Origin: Lachnospiraceae bacterium
GTDB taxonomy: Bacteria; Bacillota_A; Clostridia; Lachnospirales; Lachnospiraceae
Direction of reading: 5' to 3'
Assembly (NCBI GenBank): GCA_017542725.1
Contig: JAFXWR010000237.1
Location: 1 to 6,093 of the forward strand
Length of the DNA: 6,093 nucleotides
Part shown: one piece after another, positions 1 through 6,093 of the stretch
How the letters are laid out: each line of letters begins with the position of its first letter
Position numbering within the stretch: position 1 is the first letter of the stretch
The notes under the pieces: model-generated
The model's input: the letters and a program-made list of their open reading frames with translations, nothing else
Told to the model about the DNA's origin: nothing
Databases searched by the model: none
Translations under genes and position numbers: made by a program

Positions 1-177
1 TCTATGTTAAAATTTTAGTTTCATTTTTTTAAAAAACATTTTTATGCCTTTCACATCAAAATGATGGCAGCACACACCTGTGTTGTCAAATTACTCGTAA
101 CTAAAATTCGACTAAAAATCGCCAACTATCCCTTCACGGATTGTCGACAAAACTCGGTTTATTTTAGCTGCACCTAT
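1..177 (-). other. AT-rich untranslated leader region, with no convincing gene
   Basis: No ORF with a credible ribosome binding site and family signature is present. If the 178-206 promoter is real, this is the start of its transcript. The minus-strand leader contains a small hairpin (TGCC 69-66 / GGCA 48-45 enclosing ATCA-TTT-TGAT) that overlaps an AAAGG ribosome binding site (51-47). Seven nt later an ATG (39-37) opens a ten-codon reading frame, MFFKKMKLKF, ending at 7. This could be a leader peptide or chance in A/T-rich sequence. A second TTGACA (89-84) has only a weak -10 (CATCAT, 66-61), with the inverted repeat ACACA-CC-TGTGT (72-83) in its spacer. Confidence 0.35.
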
Positions 178-219
178 ATTCTAAGACATAATTCACATTT
201 TGTCAACAATTATTTTAGC
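133..219. repeat. Pair of imperfect direct repeats carrying TTGTC(G/A)ACAA palindromes
   Basis: TTCAC, three variable bases, TTGTCGACAA and then TTATTTTAGC (133-168) recur as TTCAC, three bases, TTGTCAACAA and TTATTTTAGC (192-219). Bases 141-150 are a perfect 10-bp palindrome; 200-209 differs by one base and overlaps the -35 box of the 178-206 promoter. The palindromes are 59 bp apart. They may be operators for a dimeric regulator, which is not identified here. A shorter TTGTC at 83-87 lies 58 bp further left. Confidence 0.4.
178..206 (-). promoter_or_regulatory. Minus-strand sigma-A promoter for a gene left of the window
   Basis: On the minus strand a perfect -35 TTGACA (206-201), a 17-nt spacer (200-184) and a -10 TAGAAT (183-178, 5 of 6 matches) give an expected start of transcription near 171. 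It lies 18 nt past the terminator T-run, a typical place for the promoter of the next gene. The gene it serves is outside the window. Confidence 0.6.
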
Positions 220-224
220 GCAAT

Positions 225-250
225 AAAAAGGGACGACAGGATGTCGTCCC
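225..250 (-). terminator. Intrinsic terminator of the surface-protein gene
   Basis: In the minus-strand transcript a perfect 8-bp stem (GGGACGAC / GTCGTCCC) with loop AUCCU is followed at once by UUUUUAUUG. It begins about 33 nt after the stop codon. There is no T-run on the plus strand, so it should act in the minus direction only. The hairpin is supplied by a repeat element, so the element also serves as a terminator here. Confidence 0.85.
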
Positions 251-254
251 CTAC
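230..254 (-). repeat. Palindromic repeat element, perfect-stem variant
   Basis: On the minus strand it reads GTAGGGGACGAC, the loop ATCCT, then GTCGTCCC. The GTAGGGG head and CCC tail match the other two copies, and AATGTAGGGG is shared with the neighbouring copy. The inner arm is different and pairs without mismatch over 8 bp. It forms the hairpin of the terminator. Confidence 0.75.
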
Positions 255-258
255 ATTT

Positions 259-281
259 GGGCTCGCAGTGCTCGCCCCTAC
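259..281 (-). repeat. Palindromic repeat element, intergenic copy next to the stop codon
   Basis: On the minus strand it reads GTAGGGGCGAGC, the loop ACT, then GCGAGCCC. It begins one base after the TAA stop of the surface-protein gene. The arms pair as GGGC/GCCC and GC/GC around a symmetric GA/GA internal mismatch with a three-base loop. The same mismatch is kept in the coding copy at 5600-5622. It is followed, after AAAT, by a second member of the family (230-254). Confidence 0.8.
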
Positions 282-282
282 A

Positions 283-3200
283 TTATACTCCTGGTCCTAC
301 CACTTGAGTTGATAAGAATGTCGCTGGACCTGCTTGAGCTGCTGGCGCTGCTGGGCCTACTTGCATTGCCTGTGCTGGTTGTGGTCCTACGAATGCCGCT
401 GTCGCTGCATCTTGGATAGTCTTTACAGCTGCTTCTGCACTATATGTCATATTTGTAAGCGCACCGCTTGCATTAAATGTCATAGTGAGTCCGCCGATTG
501 TGATTGTCTGGTTACATACCATCTGACCATATCCAGCTCCTCTTTCTTCGCTTAAGTAGTATGTGTAATTGCCATCTTGAACTAAACCTGTCTGCATATA
601 ACCATTTGCATCAAACTTATACCATCCTGTCTGACCTGCATCATTAGTTACTGCTTGCCATACGTCTTTTACATTTTCACGTGTCATAAATGTCGTTACT
701 TGAAGTGTTACATTTCCGTTTGCATCTGTATTCCATTTTGCTTCATTTGATGGTAAATTGTATTCTGAAATTGCTGTTGTGTTTGCTGTTATTGATGGGT
801 TTTCCTTTACTTGATTTGCTAATGCAGCATATTGTTCTGCTATATTCATACCTGCTTGCACTTCTGCAACTGCTTGTTGAACTTGACTACTATTTGCTGC
901 ATCAGCAGATATACCTGCTGCAGCTACCATTTGAGTTACTTGAACTTGTGTTTGTTGTTTTACTGCTTCGCTCACATTAGTTTGAGTAAATTGTTGTGTT
1001 GCGTCACCTGTAAATCCTGACTCTGGTCCTACACCTTGAACTGTGCTAGCTCCTGGTGTGTTTGCATCTTGTGCTGGGACTGCACCACCGCCTCCACCGC
1101 CGCCGCCACCATTTCCTGGGCTGCTATTACTATTTCGATTAACTGATGGCTGCGCATTTTGTTTGCCGTTTTTCGACCATATACAATATAAGTATTCATC
1201 TCCAGCTATAAATACATTACTTGCTAATGATCCAGATAAGTCTTTATATCTTGAATAACCAACAAGAGTATATCCAGATCTTCTTGGCATAACAATTCCA
1301 ATTATCTTATCTGACGCTGTTCCTCCTGGGACATTTTCATATACCATCAAAGTGCTACTTTCTTGATGTACTTTTACTCCGCCGCTTGTTCCTTTATCTA
1401 CAACTTTACCATATGTTCCACCATTTGCGTCTATTTTTACAGTAAAATTACCTTTTACCATAAGTGGTGTAAATACGTCTCCATCTTTTATAGGAGCATT
1501 CATATCTACATCCTTCATGTCTTTTGTGTTCTTTCTTGGTGCTAATTTTGAAGCTGGTTCTTCATACTTCCAACCACAAAGTGCATATCCATACTCACTT
1601 CTATATCTATAATCTTGTTTTTCTATATAGTCAAACCACTCTCCAAATGTCATACCCTCTTTTACAGTTTGAGTCCAAGGTCCACCGCTATGATAACTTG
1701 CATTCCATCCCACAAAGTCTCTTATATCTGCTACATAGTCGTGAGGCAGTATTGCTCCCTTTATATTTGGTGCTTTTACGAATGTCAATGCACCTAAACT
1801 ATTTGATGGGTCTGTAAGTTTTACTGTAAATGTAACTGTTCTATCTACATACAAAGCTTTTAATACTATTTCATACTTTATCTCATCATCAATATAATGC
1901 ATATCGTCGCCAAAATGATTATCTTTTGTGTATTCTATATTGTAACGCTGTCTATGTAATTGTACTTCCCACTTATCAAATACTTTATTGTCAAGTGTAG
2001 GCTCTTCATATGATTTTTCATCATCTTTAATATTTGAAAGTAATTGCATATGTGGGACATTTTCAAATGTCTTTGTCTTGCTACCATCTCCAAACTTTCC
2101 TTCACCTGCATCAAATACCAAAGTAGCTTTAATATCTGTCCACTGCGCAGTAAACTTAGCTTCTTTTACTTTATCTTTGTCATAGCTTGTAGCTATTCTA
2201 TATTTATCAGTTACTTGCTCTCCTTTGTCATCTATCCAACCTACGAATGATAATTCACTACGGCTTGCTTTTGGAACCATGTTTTTAATATCTTTAAAGT
2301 ATGTTGCATAAGGAACTGTAAATGTTGATTCACCAATAAGTTCTCCACCATTTGCATCAAATGTAATAGTTGTATTTAATGGTTCTACTATAAGTTTACA
2401 TTTTATATGTCCCTCTATCTCAGTTTCAGGAGTTACATCTACACCATTCTCACCAAAAATTTTTATGCCTGTTATCTTGTATCCTTTTTCTGGTTGATTT
2501 TCAAGAGAGAAATCAAACATATTTTTGTATTTTTCTAAGTTAAAATGATCGCAATCTTTTAACTTTTGACCCATTTCACCATTAAAGGCTGCATAAGCTT
2601 CTTCTTTTCCATCTATCTCATAATAAAAGCTATATGTGTATTTTAGCACTGACCATTTTAAATGTATAATAGTATCTGTATTTAATACATAATTTCTATA
2701 TACTTCGTCACTATATTCACCGGTTTTGTCATTATAATTGAAAAACCATGCTGCTGCATTGGTTCTTATTGGGCTATATTGATAACCTTTTCTATAAAAA
2801 CTTGGAATATCTTTTTCAATGTCATCTATAGTTACTCCTTGTGGCACCATCAAAACTATATCTTTCATTTCAACTACATTATAAACTGGGTTTCCGTCTT
2901 CATCTTTAGTTTCTTCAATAGTCTCTGCACCATGTGTCTTAATAGTTAATTTAACATTTTTTGTTGCATCTATATATGATGCTACAAGACGAGTGTCCTT
3001 CTCTATAGCTTCATGCTCTCCAAAATATCTTACATCATTACCTTCTGCATCTACAAGTCTCCAACCTGCAAATACTTTGCTTGCATCACTTGGAGTTGGC
3101 ACTTCATAACCAGCACCTACATATTCTTTTATAGGTGTTATAGTATCAATTAATATGTTTTCAATTACTTTTTCTTTGCTATTATCAGCAAAATGTCCGT

Positions 3201-6075
3201 CTCCTGCATCAAGTGTGAGGTTAGCAGTAAACAATGCAACAACATCCATTGCTGACTTGTATGGTACAAATATTTTACTTCTATAATGGCTATTCTCATC
3301 AACCACAAGAGCGGTATCTCTATTAACTATAAGATTGTCCAAATCAAGATACTTAAACCACTGACCTGCAGCATAATTCAAATCATCAGTTCTTGTGCAT
3401 TGAACATATTTAAACCAAGTATCAAGTCCTGGTTTTGAAAATCCTACAATTGTTGGCATACCTTTATTAAAATATTCTTCAAAACTATCTACAGAAAGAG
3501 GTGGAACTCCACCAAATTTACCAACATCCAAGAAGTTAACTAGTGTTTTGTTAATCTTGTCATGGTCTACCTGATACCAACCAGCAAAATGGTATCCTTG
3601 TTTTGCATATTTATCAAAATCTGCATTATAAAGTTCAGTAACATTACTAATTGGTGTTCCTGAACCTAATTCCAAATACAATTTTTGTTTGTCAAAACTA
3701 AATACTGGGAATGGTGAATACATTTGAACTTGCATTGGTATTCTTCTTACATGCGGTGTAAATACATGTGGTTCAGCTCTATAAAGGTCTCCACCATACA
3801 ACCATGTATCTGCATATTTCCTGCCTTTATTATCTACATAAAAATTTTCACCATTTTCAAAGATATGCTTTCTCGTTTCATGGAGGCCATCTACATCACA
3901 CATCAATACATGTTCACATCCACCATACTTTTCCCTCTTTGGCTGCCAACCTATCGGATCACCGCTTTCTGGGAAATAAACTGAAGATATATCATTTGCA
4001 CCATGTTCTTCATGTAGCCAGCTATGAAATTCATAATTATAATCATCTACTTCACCATCATTATTTAAACATATAGGGTCTTCATAGCCTTCACAATCAT
4101 ATAAACTTCCTTCATAACAATCTTGAAAAACATCTTTGCCTTGCTTCACATCTCTTGCAGGAAAATCTATAGTAAACTCTTCTCTGCCACTTGCATACTT
4201 CATATTAGGTCCTGATTTAAATGTAAGTTTAAGAGGTTTCTTTTTCCAAACTGCAGTAAACTCCATAGGTCCTTCAACTATAATCTCACTAAAATCTACT
4301 GGTTTAAAATTTATATATTTTGAGTTAAGTCTATCTGGATGTTTTCCCTCTTGCCAACCAAGAAGGTCTCTATCATAAGCAACAGGAAGTTCAAATCCTA
4401 CTTCTTCTAAAGCTTCTGTTATAGTTTTACCTTTTAATGCAAAAATTTTTCTAGTTTTTCTAGCACTATAATCTCTTTTCTTTCCAAGTCTATCCGTAAA
4501 TATATATTTTGCAGAATCGTCAGGGAAAACTCCTGTTTCATATGCTATACTTGCAGCAGAATCTACTGCCACATGGAAATATCCCCCAGCATTAAGTGTT
4601 ATAAGGTATCTATCTTCCTCGTAGTGAGCTATATATTCTTCATTCCAACATATTGATGCTACTTTTTCATCTACATCCAAACCAAAAACAATTTCTCCTG
4701 GATTAGCAATATTTATGTCTTTATAATATGGGTCATATGGCTCTTTATCTATAAGTGGAACCCACCATCTTTCAAATCTCATATCCTTCATAGGTATTGG
4801 CTCTTTATAATTTGGCAATTTATGTATTGCTGTTCCTGGTTTACAGTATCCCATGTCATAAACTTTTTTTCTATTTTCCTCTATATCTTCTGCACCTTCA
4901 TCAAGGTAATAACCCATATCCCCTGCATTTAATTTTACATGTATACTTGCTACTTTATATACAGGAGTAATATATGGATCATGAGCATTGCCAGATAAAA
5001 CAGCCTGGTCTACAAAAGTATCTGTATCTTTTATAATATCGTTCTTCCCATTAAAGCACCATCCTAAAAGTTCAAGGCAATCATATACCGCTGGATATGT
5101 ATCTTTTGTATATGCAACTATACCATTTTCTTTTATAGTATCTAATATATTGGCATCATAAGGAAACTCTATAAAACTTTTACCATCTGACTCTACGCCA
5201 TTTACTAATACATGTTTTTCGATTCTAACTTTATATGTTTCTGGTTCCCATTTAGCATATATAGTTTTATCTTCTGTGAGGTCAACTATATCAGTTTCTT
5301 TTATCAATTCACCATCTCTCTCAAAAGAGTAACCAAGTAATTTGTATCCTCCTCTATGAAAGAGAATATCTTTATCAAACTCTCCGTACTCTTTGCCGTT
5401 TTCAACAACCTTGGTCTCTGGTATTGTGTAACCAGCTTCTGCTGAAACATCTGTACTTCCATTACCACCATGTGATTTATCATTCCAATTATAAGTGAGT
5501 GTGAATGTATTTACGCCATCACCAAAAAGAGCATCGCTTGCACTTGCGATGGTTTCTTTGACCTCTTCTACAACTATCTCTTCTACAGTTGTCTCTTCAG
5601 GGCTCGCTGAGCTCGCCCCTACGGATTCGTTTTCCTCTGCAGATTCGTTTTCTTCTACGGATTCGTTTTTCTCTGAAGATTCGTTTTCTTCTACAGATTC
5701 GTTTTCCTCTACAGATTCGTCTTCCTCTACAGATTCGTTTTCCTCTACAGATTCGTTTTCCTCTACAGATTCATTTTCTTCTACAGATTCGTTTTCTTCT
5801 ACAGGTGTCTCATCTTCCTCTGGCTCTTCAGAATTTTCTTTTTCATTAGAGATTTCTTCTTCAGAGTTCTCTTCCTCGTTCTCAACTTTTTCTTCTGCAG
5901 GATTCAAAAGTTCATCTTGATTATTTTCTACAAGATTTTCACTCTTCTCATCCTTTGCCATCTCTACGACAGCGTCAATTGAATTGGCAAGTGTGTGTAT
6001 CCCTGCACTTGTCATTACCATCGCAACAATCAATAAGATTGATGTGGCTTTCTTGATTAATCTTCCAATGCTCAT
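283..6075 (-). CDS. Large secreted surface protein with diverged InlB-type B-repeats and one C-terminal cell-wall-binding unit
   Basis: Complete 1930-residue ORF that starts at an ATG behind a good ribosome binding site and ends with TAA. Residues 1-30 are a signal peptide: basic GRLIKKA, a hydrophobic core at about 11-22, likely cleavage after HTLA. Residues 36-175 are acidic, with ten hexapeptides at 92-151. About 190-1635 is a chain of Listeria-Bacteroides (InlB B / Flg_new-like) units, recognised by starts such as FDANGG (1239-1244), LNAGG (494-498) and IDANGG (1548-1553), a central GY..x.GW, and ends such as IYAKW (272-276), FTAVW (606-610), FTAQW (1308-1312) and LYCIW (1629-1633). Many units are badly eroded. 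Nine glycines follow (1656-1664), then a Q/A-rich stretch, a cell-wall-binding unit (about 1802-1874) and a GP-rich tail. There is no LPXTG or membrane anchor, so non-covalent wall attachment or release is inferred. Proteins of this type act outside the cell, often in adhesion; no enzymatic domain is seen and the ligand is unknown. It appears to be transcribed alone, with its own terminator. Confidence 0.93.
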   Translation of the reverse strand: MSIGRLIKKATSILLIVAMVMTSAGIHTLANSIDAVVEMAKDEKSENLVENNQDELLNPAEEKVENEEENSEEEISNEKENSEEPEEDETPVEENESVEENESVEENESVEENESVEEDESVEENESVEENESSEKNESVEENESAEENESVGASSASPEETTVEEIVVEEVKETIASASDALFGDGVNTFTLTYNWNDKSHGGNGSTDVSAEAGYTIPETKVVENGKEYGEFDKDILFHRGGYKLLGYSFERDGELIKETDIVDLTEDKTIYAKWEPETYKVRIEKHVLVNGVESDGKSFIEFPYDANILDTIKENGIVAYTKDTYPAVYDCLELLGWCFNGKNDIIKDTDTFVDQAVLSGNAHDPYITPVYKVASIHVKLNAGDMGYYLDEGAEDIEENRKKVYDMGYCKPGTAIHKLPNYKEPIPMKDMRFERWWVPLIDKEPYDPYYKDINIANPGEIVFGLDVDEKVASICWNEEYIAHYEEDRYLITLNAGGYFHVAVDSAASIAYETGVFPDDSAKYIFTDRLGKKRDYSARKTRKIFALKGKTITEALEEVGFELPVAYDRDLLGWQEGKHPDRLNSKYINFKPVDFSEIIVEGPMEFTAVWKKKPLKLTFKSGPNMKYASGREEFTIDFPARDVKQGKDVFQDCYEGSLYDCEGYEDPICLNNDGEVDDYNYEFHSWLHEEHGANDISSVYFPESGDPIGWQPKREKYGGCEHVLMCDVDGLHETRKHIFENGENFYVDNKGRKYADTWLYGGDLYRAEPHVFTPHVRRIPMQVQMYSPFPVFSFDKQKLYLELGSGTPISNVTELYNADFDKYAKQGYHFAGWYQVDHDKINKTLVNFLDVGKFGGVPPLSVDSFEEYFNKGMPTIVGFSKPGLDTWFKYVQCTRTDDLNYAAGQWFKYLDLDNLIVNRDTALVVDENSHYRSKIFVPYKSAMDVVALFTANLTLDAGDGHFADNSKEKVIENILIDTITPIKEYVGAGYEVPTPSDASKVFAGWRLVDAEGNDVRYFGEHEAIEKDTRLVASYIDATKNVKLTIKTHGAETIEETKDEDGNPVYNVVEMKDIVLMVPQGVTIDDIEKDIPSFYRKGYQYSPIRTNAAAWFFNYNDKTGEYSDEVYRNYVLNTDTIIHLKWSVLKYTYSFYYEIDGKEEAYAAFNGEMGQKLKDCDHFNLEKYKNMFDFSLENQPEKGYKITGIKIFGENGVDVTPETEIEGHIKCKLIVEPLNTTITFDANGGELIGESTFTVPYATYFKDIKNMVPKASRSELSFVGWIDDKGEQVTDKYRIATSYDKDKVKEAKFTAQWTDIKATLVFDAGEGKFGDGSKTKTFENVPHMQLLSNIKDDEKSYEEPTLDNKVFDKWEVQLHRQRYNIEYTKDNHFGDDMHYIDDEIKYEIVLKALYVDRTVTFTVKLTDPSNSLGALTFVKAPNIKGAILPHDYVADIRDFVGWNASYHSGGPWTQTVKEGMTFGEWFDYIEKQDYRYRSEYGYALCGWKYEEPASKLAPRKNTKDMKDVDMNAPIKDGDVFTPLMVKGNFTVKIDANGGTYGKVVDKGTSGGVKVHQESSTLMVYENVPGGTASDKIIGIVMPRRSGYTLVGYSRYKDLSGSLASNVFIAGDEYLYCIWSKNGKQNAQPSVNRNSNSSPGNGGGGGGGGGAVPAQDANTPGASTVQGVGPESGFTGDATQQFTQTNVSEAVKQQTQVQVTQMVAAAGISADAANSSQVQQAVAEVQAGMNIAEQYAALANQVKENPSITANTTAISEYNLPSNEAKWNTDANGNVTLQVTTFMTRENVKDVWQAVTNDAGQTGWYKFDANGYMQTGLVQDGNYTYYLSEERGAGYGQMVCNQTITIGGLTMTFNASGALTNMTYSAEAAVKTIQDAATAAFVGPQPAQAMQVGPAAPAAQAGPATFLSTQVVGPGV
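286..393 (-). other. Region coding for a C-terminal Gly-Pro repeat tail
   Basis: The last 36 residues (1895-1930) carry four GP motifs (G at 1897, 1907, 1916 and 1927), three of them VGP, separated by Ala/Gln-rich spacers of similar length, and the protein ends VVGPGV. A further VGP stands at 1682-1684. The tail has no charged residues and no hydrophobic anchor. I do not recognise it as a known sorting signal. Confidence 0.6.
454..672 (-). other. Region coding for a single cell-wall-binding (choline/glucan-binding type) unit
   Basis: Residues about 1802-1874 contain TGWYKFDANGYMQTG, then YTYYLSEE, a Gly-rich turn and TMTFNASGALT. This is the pattern of the CW_binding_1 / glucan-binding repeat family, in which aromatic residues and GxxxTG turns bind wall polymer or glycan. 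Two such half-units are present, where most family members carry several in tandem, so binding may be weak. In a protein without LPXTG this is the only recognisable attachment module. Confidence 0.65.
1084..1110 (-). repeat. Poly-glycine linker (nine GGN codons)
   Basis: Nine consecutive glycine codons (residues 1656-1664) with mixed third bases (GGT, GGC, GGA). They separate the last B-repeat unit from the C-terminal part, within a Ser/Asn/Pro/Gly-rich stretch of about 1637-1695. Such linkers before cell-wall-binding repeats are common in Lachnospiraceae surface proteins and act as a flexible hinge. The GC-rich run could be slippage-prone, in steps of three. Confidence 0.85.
5600..5622 (-). 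repeat. Palindromic repeat element, in-frame copy inside the coding sequence
   Basis: Read on the minus strand this 23-mer is GTAGGGGCGAGC, the loop TCA, then GCGAGCCC. It matches the copy at 259-281 at 21 of 23 positions; the only differences are the two outer bases of the loop. It supplies residues 152-159 (V-G-A-S-S-A-S-P, the last codon completed by the next base), a neutral patch in an otherwise acidic Glu-rich stretch. It directly abuts the tenth VEENES unit, and its GTA codon occupies the place of the next unit's Val. This suggests a noncoding repeat that inserted here and is now translated. Confidence 0.8.
5623..5802 (-). repeat. Ten tandem 18-bp units coding for VEENES-type hexapeptides
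   Basis: Exactly ten 18-bp units code for residues 92-151. In order they read VEENES four times, VEEDES, VEENES twice, SEKNES, VEENES and AEENES. Most differences between units are silent (for example GAG against GAA), and the substitutions cluster in the units nearer the C-terminus. The product is a highly acidic, probably extended stalk between the signal peptide and the first B-repeat. Because the unit length is a multiple of three, gain or loss of units by slippage or recombination would change stalk length without breaking the frame. The array ends at base 5623, where the palindromic element begins. Confidence 0.92.
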
Positions 6076-6081
6076 TGGTCT

Positions 6082-6088
6082 TCCTCAC
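6082..6088 (-). promoter_or_regulatory. Ribosome binding site of the surface-protein gene
   Basis: On the minus strand GTGAGGA lies 6 nt before the ATG at 6075, an ordinary Shine-Dalgarno match and spacing. It fixes the start at this ATG rather than at Met19 or Met21, which would destroy the signal peptide. Only 18 bases of upstream sequence are in the window, so the promoter cannot be seen. Confidence 0.8.
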
Positions 6089-6093
6089 TTTAA

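Noticed and set aside
1..177. Known riboswitch class in the minus-strand leader
   Set aside because: I compared it by eye with remembered consensus cores of common classes (purine, preQ1, THF, c-di-GMP, fluoride, guanidine) and saw no match. A covariance-model search would be needed to exclude one.
200..228. Plus-strand promoter starting at TTGTCA (200-205)
   Set aside because: The -10 position reads AATAAA-like sequence and transcription would run straight into the terminator palindrome and antisense to the large gene. The minus-strand reading fits much better.
225..254. Bidirectional terminator
   Set aside because: The plus strand has CCTACATTT after the stem and no T-run, so only the minus direction is supported.
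61..312. Plus-strand 83-codon reading frame in the left intergenic region
   Set aside because: There is no Shine-Dalgarno sequence before its ATG. It runs through the terminator hairpin and both palindromic elements into the end of the opposite gene, and its composition is not protein-like.
283..420. LPXTG-type sorting signal at the C-terminus
   Set aside because: No LPxTG-like motif, hydrophobic span or positively charged tail is present in the last residues.
5623..5802. Tandem array as a CRISPR
   Set aside because: Units are contiguous 18-mers with no spacers and are read in frame as hexapeptides.
5495..5920. Plus-strand Ser/Asp-rich reading frame opposite the acidic stalk
   Set aside because: It is the antisense of the 18-bp tandem array, which stays open because the unit is a multiple of three. 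It has no ribosome binding site and no independent features.

Overview
The window is AT-rich, with low-GC codon choice, purine-rich ribosome binding sites and a Gram-positive signal peptide. It looks like chromosomal DNA of a Firmicute, most likely a gut-type Clostridia/Lachnospiraceae organism. The lineage is inferred from the protein architecture: InlB-type B-repeats, then a poly-Gly linker, then a cell-wall-binding repeat at the C-terminus. No database search was possible.

Almost the whole window (283-6075, minus strand) is one complete gene for a 1930-residue secreted surface protein. In order it has: a signal peptide; an acidic Glu/Asn/Ser stalk with ten perfectly phased VEENES-type hexapeptides; about a dozen strongly diverged InlB B / Listeria-Bacteroides repeat units (about residues 190-1635); a nine-glycine linker; a Gln/Ala-rich segment; one choline/glucan-binding-type cell-wall-binding unit; and a short Gly-Pro tail ending VVGPGV. 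No LPXTG sorting signal or C-terminal membrane anchor is present. A ribosome binding site lies just upstream, but the promoter of this gene is outside the window.

The most notable DNA-level signal is a small palindromic repeat family of 23-25 bp, beginning GTAGGGG and ending CCC, with three copies. Two lie in tandem directly after the stop codon, and the distal one forms the intrinsic terminator. The third lies inside the coding sequence (5600-5622), exactly at the edge of the hexapeptide array, where it is read in frame as V-G-A-S-S-A-S-P. This looks like an intergenic palindromic repeat that has become coding sequence, similar in principle to the Rickettsia palindromic elements.

The left end (1-224) holds no convincing protein gene. 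It has a good minus-strand sigma-A promoter (178-206) with a TTGT..ACAA operator-like palindrome over its -35 box and a second, perfect copy about 25 nt past the predicted start of transcription. These are followed by a leader of about 170 nt that runs off the window. The promoter presumably drives a separately controlled minus-strand gene to the left.
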